A stretch of 6,563 bases of DNA, from the NCBI GenBank assembly GCA_046262435.1, contig JBHEMT010000060.1, positions 1 to 6,563 on the forward strand, written 5' to 3'. Origin of the DNA: JBHEMT01 sp046262435. GTDB taxonomy: Bacteria > Chloroflexota > Dormibacteria > Aeolococcales > Aeolococcaceae. A program made the translations under genes and the position numbers. The notes beneath the pieces were generated by a model. It was not told where the DNA came from. It searched no databases and worked only from the letters and a program-made list of their open reading frames with translations. Positions 1 through 5,546 of the stretch are shown here, in pieces; the first letter of the stretch is position 1, and each line of letters opens with the position of its first letter.

Positions 1-626
1 TTGCGGCGCAGCCGGTAGACGTGGGCGTCCACGGTGCGGGTCTCGATCTCGACCTCGTAGCCCCACACCCGGCGGAGGAGCTCGCCGCGGCTCATCACCT
101 GGCCGGGGCGGGAGGCGAGCAGGGCGAGCAGGTTGAACTCGGTGAGGGTGAGCAGCTGCTCCTCGCCGTCGCGAAAGACCTGGCGGCGGCCGAGGTCAAT
201 GGCCAGCCCGGGGAACTCGAAGCGATCACGGGGCTGCTCCTGGGAGGAGATCTCACTGCGGCGCAGGTGGGCGCCGATCCGGGCCATCAGCTCGCGAACC
301 TCGAAGGGCTTGGTCACGTAGTCGTCGGCGCCGAGCTCGAGCCCCACCACCACGTCGATGGTGTCCGCCTTGGCGGTGAGCATGATGATCGGGACCCGCG
401 ACCCCTCGGAACGGAGGCGCCGGCAGACGTCGAGGCCACTCATGCCGGGCAGGTTGACGTCGAGGATGATCAGCTCGGGGTTCTGTTCACGGGCCATGGT
501 CAGGCCCTCCACCCCGGTGGCGGCCTCGAGCAGGACGTGGTTCTGGGCGGACAGCGCCATCCGCACCACCTCGCGACTTGGCTGGTCGTCCTCGACGATG
601 AGGATGGTCTTGCCGACTCCGCTCAT
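1..626 (-). CDS. OmpR/PhoB-type response regulator (C-terminus cut by window edge)
   Basis: This is a two-component response regulator that binds DNA when phosphorylated. I read 208 full codons from the ATG at 626-624 before the window ends. An N-terminal receiver domain (about residues 7-121) shows the acidic pair E12/D13/D14, phosphoacceptor D56 in ILDVNLPGM, T84 in MLTA and K106 in TKPF. After a short linker a winged-helix domain (about 136-208) carries the family pattern LTLTEFNLL, SRGELLRRVWG and TVDAHVYRLRR. Only about 20 residues of the final hairpin should be missing. The start overlaps the stop of the upstream kinase as ATGA, so the two genes are translationally coupled. GGAGG lies 10 bases before the ATG. 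The kinase next door is the obvious partner. The target genes cannot be told from the sequence. Confidence 0.95.
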   Translation of the reverse strand, partial: MSGVGKTILIVEDDQPSREVVRMALSAQNHVLLEAATGVEGLTMAREQNPELIILDVNLPGMSGLDVCRRLRSEGSRVPIIMLTAKADTIDVVVGLELGADDYVTKPFEVRELMARIGAHLRRSEISSQEQPRDRFEFPGLAIDLGRRQVFRDGEEQLLTLTEFNLLALLASRPGQVMSRGELLRRVWGYEVEIETRTVDAHVYRLRR

Positions 627-2281
627 ACCTTGGCCGCCTCCAGGTAGTTCGAGATCTTCTGCACGAAACTGGCCACCTCGATGGGCTTGGTGATGTAGCC
701 GGTACAGCCCGCCGCGATTGCCTCCTGCTCGTCACCCTTCATGGCGTTCGCGGTGAGGGCGACGATGGGAAGGCGAGAGGTTTCCGGGTTCGACTTCAGC
801 ATTCGGGTCACCGTCAGCCCGTCCATCTCGGGTAGCTGGACGTCCATGAGGACGAGATCGTACGGGTTCGTCTGGGCCTTGTGGAGGCCCTCCCTGCCGT
901 CGATGGCCACGTCCACGTCATAGCCGTTGCCGTTGAGGACCATCTTGGTCAATTCTCGGTTGGCGGCATTGTCCTCGATCAGCAGGATCCGGTTGTGCCC
1001 GTTGAAGATGCGGACATCGACGCCATCGAGGGGCATCCGGAAGGTGAACACCGACCCCTGGCCGTCATCACTCTCCACCGAGATGCTGCCGCCGTGGAGC
1101 TCCACGATCCTTCGGGTCAGGGAGAGCCCCAGGCCGGTGCCCTCGGTGGCGCGGGTGCTTGGCCGGTCAACCTGGTAGAACTCGCCGAAAATTCGCTCCT
1201 GGTCCGCGGCGGGAATGCCGACGCCGGTATCGCCCACCTCGACGACCAGGTCGTCGCCGAGGCGGCGGGCACTGACCCAGATGCGCCCCTGCTGGGGAGT
1301 GAACTTGATCGCATTGGAGAGCAGGTTGTACATCACCTGCTTGAACTTGCTCTTGTCGGCGCGCACCTCGAGGTCCTCGGGAAGCACCTGCTCGGTCACC
1401 TCGAGCTCGCGCTGCGCACTCAGCGACTTGATGACGTTGTTGACCTCGCGGAACGCATTGCCCACTCGGAAGCGGTCGTACTGCAGCTGCATTCGGCCGG
1501 CTTCAATCTTGCTGAGGTCGAGCACATCGTTGACCAGCTCGAGGAGGTGCTTGCCCGAGGTGTGGATGTTCTCCAGGCACTCCTGACGCTGGGTGGGAGT
1601 CAGCTCGCCGGCGAGGTTGTCCTTGAGAATTTCGCTGAACCCGAGGATGGCGTTGAGCGGAGTGCGCAGCTCGTGGCTCATGTTGGCAAGGAACTCGCTT
1701 TTCAGCCGGGAGATCTCGGCAATCTGCGCGTTGGCCACCTCCAGCTCCCGCTTCTGCACGGCGATCTCCACCAGCTGGTCCTTCTGAGCGTGGTGGAGCC
1801 GCGCGTTGTCAATGGAGATCGCTGCCTGGTTGGCGATGATCTGCATCAGCGCCTGCTCAATGCTGGTGAAAGGCTGCACCTCACGCCGGGCGACGGTCAG
1901 GGCTCCGACCAGCCGGCGCGGTGACTCGAGGGGCATCACCAGGCAGGAGCGCGGTGCGTACTTGAGGTCCAGCGTCTTGAAGCGCCGATCCTTGGTGGCA
2001 TCGGCCACCGAGACCACGCGGCGCTTCTGCGCGGCCCAGCCGACGATGCCCTCGCCGAGGCCGAAGCGAGCGACCTGGCCAACCTCATCCGCATAGGGGA
2101 AGGTGGCGATAGCACTCAGGGTCTGACCGTCGGGATCAACGAGGAAGACGGTGGCGGCGTCGCAGGGGACAAGGTCAGACGCGGCCTTGAGCATGAAGTC
2201 GATGGTCTCCTTCAGCTCGAGACTGGACGTGAAGAGGTTTCCGACCTGACCCAGAAGGTCGACGATTACCTTGTCGTCCAT
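623..2281 (-). CDS. Soluble hybrid histidine kinase, GAF-HisKA-HATPase-REC
   Basis: The protein is a 552-residue sensor kinase with no transmembrane segment or signal peptide, so it should sense in the cytoplasm. Domains in order are: GAF (about 8-160); a coiled-coil linker (about 163-193); HisKA with phosphoacceptor H203 in the SHELRTPLN box; HATPase_c with N-box N319/N323, G1 box DTGVGIP (351-357) and G2 box GTGLGLS (381-387); and a C-terminal DivK-like receiver (about 431-548) with E436/D437, phosphoacceptor D480, T510 and K532. No HPt domain follows. I chose the ATG at 2281-2279 over one 63 bases upstream because the GAF helix begins right after it and a TATACT -10-like box lies between the two. 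No Shine-Dalgarno sequence precedes it, which fits a leaderless message. The stop overlaps the start of the downstream regulator by four bases. The GAF ligand is unknown; C40 and C113 are its only cysteines. Confidence 0.95.
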   Translation of the reverse strand: MDDKVIVDLLGQVGNLFTSSLELKETIDFMLKAASDLVPCDAATVFLVDPDGQTLSAIATFPYADEVGQVARFGLGEGIVGWAAQKRRVVSVADATKDRRFKTLDLKYAPRSCLVMPLESPRRLVGALTVARREVQPFTSIEQALMQIIANQAAISIDNARLHHAQKDQLVEIAVQKRELEVANAQIAEISRLKSEFLANMSHELRTPLNAILGFSEILKDNLAGELTPTQRQECLENIHTSGKHLLELVNDVLDLSKIEAGRMQLQYDRFRVGNAFREVNNVIKSLSAQRELEVTEQVLPEDLEVRADKSKFKQVMYNLLSNAIKFTPQQGRIWVSARRLGDDLVVEVGDTGVGIPAADQERIFGEFYQVDRPSTRATEGTGLGLSLTRRIVELHGGSISVESDDGQGSVFTFRMPLDGVDVRIFNGHNRILLIEDNAANRELTKMVLNGNGYDVDVAIDGREGLHKAQTNPYDLVLMDVQLPEMDGLTVTRMLKSNPETSRLPIVALTANAMKGDEQEAIAAGCTGYITKPIEVASFVQKISNYLEAAKV

Positions 2282-2290
2282 CGGTGGCCG

Positions 2291-2296
2291 AGTATA
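2291..2296 (-). promoter_or_regulatory. Putative -10 element of the kinase-regulator operon
   Basis: On the minus strand TATACT stands nine bases before the chosen ATG of the histidine kinase. No purine-rich ribosome binding site lies between. This arrangement fits a promoter that starts transcription at or a few bases before the ATG, giving a leaderless or near-leaderless mRNA. I see no good -35 hexamer at 16-18 bases upstream. The adjacent inverted-repeat arm occupies the spacer. The call rests on sequence pattern only. Confidence 0.5.
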
Positions 2297-2297
2297 C

Positions 2298-2383
2298 GGT
2301 CGTCCGGCAAATACGGATCGCAGTTGGCGCGATTCGGGCGCCATTGCCGCCCGTTTGGGCCGGTGAGCGGTCGCCGGACGACC
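2298..2383. repeat. Perfect 11-base inverted repeat with nested hairpin upstream of the kinase
   Basis: GGTCGTCCGGC at 2298-2308 is exactly complementary in inverted order to GCCGGACGACC at 2373-2383, with 64 bases between them. Within the interval a second inverted repeat, CGGGCG (2335-2340) and CGCCCG (2348-2353), encloses a 7-base loop. The right arm also sits inside a smaller palindrome, GGTCG-N5-CGACC (2369-2383). The kinase-proximal arm lies directly upstream of the TATACT box, where a bound regulator would block or assist RNA polymerase. It could be a paired operator with looping, or a folded RNA if ybjN transcripts read through. No T-tract follows the inner hairpin on the minus strand, so it is not a typical terminator. 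Confidence 0.6.
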
Positions 2384-2395
2384 CCGCCGACCGGC

Positions 2396-2845
2396 TCAGC
2401 CGTCTGGCGGCGGCTCCAGCGGACTGAAAACCCCTGGGTAGCCGAGGTGCACAAACGCTTCGAAAGCGGACTCGGTGACGGTCAGGATCTCGGCGAGAAC
2501 AGCGTCGAGCTCCTCGGCCCGCACCGGTGCAGGCACAAGGCCGACCACGACCACGTCGTCGTCCGCGTCCAGAGCCATGCGGACCCGTCGCATCGCGGCG
2601 TTGCGCCGGAGCAGGAGGCGGTGCAGCGCCGCCGCGTCCTCGGCGCGGCGGGGCCCACGCAGCAGGAAGCTGTTCAGCCACGCCCCGTCGCGGCCGAGAT
2701 GCACGTGGACGGAGATGTCCCGCCGCACCCTGCCGGGAAGGACCATCAGCCAGTCGCAGTCGCTCAGTTGCCTGCCGCGCAGCTCGGGGACGGCGGCCAG
2801 CAGACGCTGGATGGCATCTGCGGCCGACGCCGGCGGATCGGTCAC
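2396..2845 (-). CDS. YbjN-family domain protein
   Basis: The product is a 149-residue cytoplasmic protein that I place in the YbjN family (putative sensory transduction regulator, with a type III secretion chaperone-like fold). The match is to the actinobacterial style of the family: LPGRVRRDISVHVHLG (36-51), then NSFLLRGP (58-65), LHRLLLRRN (74-82), the strand VRMALDADDDVVVVG (88-102), a helix EELDAVLAEIL (111-121) and FVHLGYP near the end. The biochemical role of the family is not established; in E. coli YbjN is linked to stress and motility phenotypes. Translation begins at a GTG (2845-2843) eight bases after the etfA stop, with only a weak ribosome binding site. Close spacing makes it the probable third gene of the etfBA operon. 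No signal peptide or membrane segment is visible. Confidence 0.75.
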   Translation of the reverse strand: MTDPPASAADAIQRLLAAVPELRGRQLSDCDWLMVLPGRVRRDISVHVHLGRDGAWLNSFLLRGPRRAEDAAALHRLLLRRNAAMRRVRMALDADDDVVVVGLVPAPVRAEELDAVLAEILTVTESAFEAFVHLGYPGVFSPLEPPPDG

Positions 2846-2853
2846 CGACGCGC

Positions 2854-3828
2854 CTATGCCCGGCTCCTCAGCTCCTCGATGATCTGGGGCAGGATCTTCA
2901 CCGCGTCACCAACAACGCCGAGATCGGCGAGCTTGAAGATCGGCGCGTCGGCATCACGGTTGATGGCCAGGATGTTCTTCGCGCCCTTCATCCCGACGGT
3001 GTGCTGCATCGCACCGCTGATCCCGCAGGCGATGTACACGGTGGGTTTGACAGTTTTTCCGGTCTGTCCCACCTGCATCGAGTAGGGCACCCAGCCGGCG
3101 TCAACGACTGCACGTGACGCGCCGACTGCGCCATGCACGAGCTGAGCGAGCTCCTCCAGCAGGGCGAAGTTGGCGGCCTCCCCGAGGCCCCGCCCACCAC
3201 TGACCACCACCGGCGCGTCCTCCAGCTTGGGTCCCTTGGTCTGCTCGGTGACACGGTCGGTCACCCGGGCACGACGATGCACCTCGGCCACCGGCGCGGA
3301 GATGGGCACCACCGTGGGAACCGCGCCCCCGCCGGGCTCGGCGATCAGCGATTTGGGCCGAACCAGGGCGATCGCCGGCCCCGCCACCGCGTCGAACCGG
3401 GTGGTCAGCAGTTCGCTTGCCCCAAAGATGGCGGTGTGCACGCAGAGCTCGCCGTCAGCCGACAGCTCGAGACCGTTGGAGATCACCGGCGCGTCGAGCC
3501 GGGCGGCCAACCGGCCGGCAACGTCGCGGCCGTTGTAGGTGGACCCAAAGAGGATGACGTCGGGGTGGTGCTCCTCGGCGAGTGCGGCGACGGCGTCAGC
3601 GCCGGGGCCGCCGAGCAACAGCTCGGTATATGCCGAGTCGGTCCCCAGGTACACCGTGCTGGCGCCGTACTCCCCGAGCTGGGCAACCGCCCCCTCGCCG
3701 TCGGGCGCGAGCACCACCGCCGCCACGGAACTCCCCAGCTGGCGCGCCTTGGTGAGCAACTCAAGCGCTCCGGACGACGCCTTGCCGTCGACCACCTCGG
3801 CGAACACCCAGATCTTGTCCAGAGCCAT
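2854..3828 (-). CDS. etfA: Electron transfer flavoprotein alpha subunit
   Basis: EtfA pairs with EtfB to form the soluble FAD-containing heterodimer that takes electrons from acyl-CoA and other dehydrogenases and hands them to the ETF:quinone oxidoreductase. At 324 residues it has the usual length. The N-terminal ETF domain (about 3-190) is followed by the FAD-binding domain (about 200-320). That domain shows GGRG (211-214), SRAVVDAG (238-245), QVGQTGKTV (252-260), the EtfA signature from Y265 to N290 including GISGAMQH, APIF (295-298) and ADLGVVGD (301-308). The ATG at 3828-3826 is preferred to an upstream start at 3972 because the earlier 48 codons read as low-complexity sequence inside etfB. 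One base separates the etfB stop from this ATG, and AAGGTGG lies six bases before it, so the genes are translationally coupled. Confidence 0.97.
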   Translation of the reverse strand: MALDKIWVFAEVVDGKASSGALELLTKARQLGSSVAAVVLAPDGEGAVAQLGEYGASTVYLGTDSAYTELLLGGPGADAVAALAEEHHPDVILFGSTYNGRDVAGRLAARLDAPVISNGLELSADGELCVHTAIFGASELLTTRFDAVAGPAIALVRPKSLIAEPGGGAVPTVVPISAPVAEVHRRARVTDRVTEQTKGPKLEDAPVVVSGGRGLGEAANFALLEELAQLVHGAVGASRAVVDAGWVPYSMQVGQTGKTVKPTVYIACGISGAMQHTVGMKGAKNILAINRDADAPIFKLADLGVVGDAVKILPQIIEELRSRA

Positions 3829-3829
3829 C

Positions 3830-4603
3830 TCAGACCACCTTCGCGTTGACCAGGAACTCGACGATGCGCCTGGCGCCCTCGCCGTCGTCCTGGTGGATCT
3901 CACCGGCCTTGCGCTGCTCGGCAGCCGTGACCTCGGTGATCTGCTGCCGCGCCGAGGCCGCGCCGAGGCCATCCAAGCCGAGGTCGCTCAGGCTGAGCCG
4001 GTCGACCGGCTTGGACTTGGCTCCCATGATTCCCTTGAGCGAGGGGTAGCGCGGTTCGTTGACACCGGCGGTGACGGAGATCACGGCTGGTGCCTCCCCC
4101 TCCACCTTGTCAATGCCGACCTCGGTCTGCCGGTTGACGCGCACGGTCGTGCCCTCCACCTCGATCGACTTGGCGAAGGTCAGGGCGGGGACGCCGAGAA
4201 GCTGCGCGATCGCCTGCGGAACAATCCCGGTGTACCCGTCGGTCGACTCGGTGGCGGCGATCACCAGGTCGAAACCCTCGCGCTTGATCACCGCGGCGAG
4301 CACCTTGGCGGTGGTCAGTGCGTCGGAGCCCTTCAACGCCGGGTCGGTCACCAGCACGGCCTTCGCCGCGCCCATCGCCAGCGCCTTGCGCAACGCATCC
4401 ATGCCCTTCTCTGGCCCCATCGAGACCACGGTGACGCTCCCCCCCGTCTTCTCGGCGATCTGCAGGCCAGCCTCGACACCGAACTCGTCGCCGGGGTCGA
4501 GGATGACCTCGACCCCCTCGCGCACCAGGTAGTGGGTTGCGGGGTCGAGACGACCGACCGCGTTCGGGTCCGGCACCTGCTTGACGCAGACGACGACGTT
4601 CAT
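3830..4603 (-). CDS. etfB: Electron transfer flavoprotein beta subunit
   Basis: EtfB is the partner subunit of EtfA and in typical ETFs binds AMP structurally. The 257-residue protein opens with MNVVVCVKQVPDP, the family start. It carries VVSMGPEKGMDALRKALAMG (59-78) and LVIAATESTDGYTG (113-126), where STDGxTG is of the type seen in actinobacterial EtfB. It also has the recognition-loop region EPRYPSLKGIMGAKSKP (183-199), which in the family contacts dehydrogenases. The nucleotide motif looks like a conventional rather than clearly bifurcating ETF, but sequence reading alone does not settle this. It is the first gene of the etfB-etfA-ybjN cluster, with a strong ribosome binding site. The divergent neighbour starts 285 bases away. 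Confidence 0.97.
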   Translation of the reverse strand: MNVVVCVKQVPDPNAVGRLDPATHYLVREGVEVILDPGDEFGVEAGLQIAEKTGGSVTVVSMGPEKGMDALRKALAMGAAKAVLVTDPALKGSDALTTAKVLAAVIKREGFDLVIAATESTDGYTGIVPQAIAQLLGVPALTFAKSIEVEGTTVRVNRQTEVGIDKVEGEAPAVISVTAGVNEPRYPSLKGIMGAKSKPVDRLSLSDLGLDGLGAASARQQITEVTAAEQRKAGEIHQDDGEGARRIVEFLVNAKVV

Positions 4604-4606
4604 GGG

Positions 4607-4615
4607 TCCTTCCTT
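4607..4615 (-). promoter_or_regulatory. Ribosome binding site of etfB
   Basis: On the minus strand AAGGAAGGA precedes the etfB ATG. The two overlapping AAGGA cores sit seven and three bases from the start codon. It fixes the etfB start and contrasts with the kinase and cyclophilin genes, which have no such site. Confidence 0.8.
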
Positions 4616-4724
4616 CCCTCACGAATACGCGCTTGCGGAACTCACCCTGACGACTGACATTCGTGCGACCGAGGCGGCCGCGAACAATCCTGGCGCGACC
4701 GGCAGCCGCACCCCGGAACGCCGC

Positions 4725-4744
4725 CGGCGCTGGTCACAGCGCCG
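4725..4744. repeat. Perfect 8-bp hairpin with GTCA loop
   Basis: CGGCGCTG and CAGCGCCG pair perfectly around a four-base loop in the middle of the divergent intergenic region. AAGTTT follows on the plus strand, too short a T-run for a classical terminator. No gene ends here on either strand, so an operator or 5' leader element is as likely as a terminator. Confidence 0.5.
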
Positions 4745-4873
4745 AAGTTTCTGCACTCTAGCCGCTCGCCACCGGACACCGTCGGTTGCTGCAGCCCCGT
4801 TCTCAGGCGAGGCTCAGGGAGCTGGCCCTCCCCTGTTCGACAATCGGCGCAGACCGCTCAGGCCCTCCGACAC

Positions 4874-4881
4874 GAAGGAAG
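4874..4881 (+). promoter_or_regulatory. Ribosome binding site of the exported-protein gene
   Basis: GAAGGAAG ends seven bases before the ATG at 4889. It supports this start over the in-frame ATG at 4907. Confidence 0.75.
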
Positions 4882-4888
4882 ACGCGCC

Positions 4889-5437
4889 ATGCCGTACCTC
4901 CGCTCCATGCTCATCCGCCGGACCGTGCTGGCGGGAACCGTGCTGACCCTGGCGACGGTTGGCGCCGGGGGCGCCTACATGCACCTCGCTGCGAGTCCCT
5001 CATCGAGCGCCTCGAGCTCGGCTGCGCAACCCGGCGCGAAGACGGGACATGCGCGGCACCATCGCCACGGCCGCCACCACCTCCTGGGCGAGCTGGTGCG
5101 GATCACCGCCAAAGACATTGGTCAGACCCCAGAGCAGGTTGTCACCCAGCTCAAGGCGGGGAAAACCCTCGACCAGATCGCCGGCGCCAAGGCCGGCGCG
5201 GTCAGGCAGGATGCGCTGGCTCTGGCCAAGACCCGGCTCGACCGGGCGGTGAGCCGCGGCCGGATTGACGGCGCGCGAGAGACGGCGCTGCTCACCAAGC
5301 TGGGCCAGCGGCTCGACACCGTGATGAGCAAGAACCTTTCTGCCGAGGTCCAGCGCTTCGATGAGCACCCGCACCGCGCTGCTCCGTCGCAGTCGGCGCC
5401 TGCCCCGCAGGCCTCCAGCCCGCCCGCGGCGGCCTGA
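4889..5437 (+). CDS. Small exported or membrane-anchored protein with His-rich linker
   Basis: I do not recognise a named family for this 182-residue protein. The N-terminus has a basic stretch (LIRR, 8-11) and a hydrophobic segment (about 12-31), so it is exported or anchored by a single helix. RRTVLAG loosely resembles a Tat motif but is incomplete, and there is no lipobox. A Ser/Ala linker (36-50) leads to a cluster of six histidines in residues 54-64. A helical domain (about 66-148) follows with TPEQVVTQLKAGKTLDQIA (80-98), then a long amphipathic helix and a second one ending QRLDTVMSK. This xLKxGKSLxxIA pattern recurs in secreted proteins of high-GC Gram-positives and relatives, usually with no known function. 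The tail (160-182) is rich in Pro, Ala and Ser. It is monocistronic: a hairpin terminator lies just downstream. Metal binding by the histidines is an inference. Confidence 0.8.
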   Translation: MPYLRSMLIRRTVLAGTVLTLATVGAGGAYMHLAASPSSSASSSAAQPGAKTGHARHHRHGRHHLLGELVRITAKDIGQTPEQVVTQLKAGKTLDQIAGAKAGAVRQDALALAKTRLDRAVSRGRIDGARETALLTKLGQRLDTVMSKNLSAEVQRFDEHPHRAAPSQSAPAPQASSPPAAA

Positions 5438-5455
5438 TCCGCCCCTCCCTTCCAG

Positions 5456-5484
5456 AGACCCGGGCCGCAACGCGGCCCGGGTCT
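5456..5484 (+). terminator. Hairpin terminator after the exported-protein gene
   Basis: A perfect 13-bp stem (AGACCCGGGCCGC with GCGGCCCGGGTCT) closes a three-base loop, beginning 19 bases after the stop codon. Only a T-poor TTGCTGTGT follows, as is common for terminators of high-GC bacteria. It separates the exported-protein gene from the cyclophilin promoter. Confidence 0.8.
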
Positions 5485-5534
5485 TGCTGTGTCTGCGGTG
5501 CTCTGCTCGGGGCCGCGGTTGACGCCGGAGTCTC

Positions 5535-5540
5535 TACACT
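5535..5540 (+). promoter_or_regulatory. Putative -10 element of the cyclophilin operon, leaderless type
   Basis: TACACT sits six bases before the cyclophilin ATG at 5547, with only a run of C and one A between. No Shine-Dalgarno sequence fits in that space. The distance from -10 to ATG is what a leaderless transcript would need. TTGACG at 5519-5524 is only 10 bases upstream, too near to be a matched -35 element. Confidence 0.55.
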
Positions 5541-5546
5541 CCCCCA

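Larger units (their letters stand above)
4604..4888. other. Divergent intergenic region between etfB and the exported-protein gene
   Basis: These 285 bases lie between two divergently transcribed genes and should contain a promoter for each, but I find no convincing -35/-10 pair on either strand. The minus strand has TAGAGT at 4760-4755, and the plus strand has TGCACTCT at 4752-4759, close to the -10-like boxes seen elsewhere in the window; both are weak. Also present are the hairpin at 4725-4744 and CTCAGG hexamers at 4802, 4813 and 4857. No reading frame here has recognisable protein character. Confidence 0.55.

Noticed and set aside
881..1924. Open plus-strand frame of 347 codons opposite the histidine kinase
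   Set aside because: It is the antisense shadow of a kinase whose domains and motifs are unambiguous. The translation is low-complexity and matches no family pattern; long antisense frames are expected at this GC content.
2282..2344. A 21-codon N-terminal extension of the histidine kinase from an upstream ATG
   Set aside because: The extension is Arg/Pro-rich, covers the TATACT box and one arm of the inverted repeat, and has no good ribosome binding site. The downstream ATG fits the start of the GAF helix.
2335..2353. Terminator for ybjN
   Set aside because: The 6-bp stem is short and no T-tract follows it on the minus strand.
3829..3972. A 48-codon N-terminal extension of EtfA
   Set aside because: It would lie entirely within etfB in another frame and is Arg/Ser-rich. 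The family N-terminus begins at the ATG at 3828, which has a ribosome binding site.
3539..4657. Open plus-strand frame of 372 codons opposite etfA and etfB
   Set aside because: It is a shadow of the two clearly identified ETF genes and runs across their junction, with composition typical of reversed high-GC codons.
5519..5524. TTGACG as a -35 element for the cyclophilin promoter
   Set aside because: It is 10 bases from the TACACT box, far from the 16-18 needed for a sigma-70 type pair.
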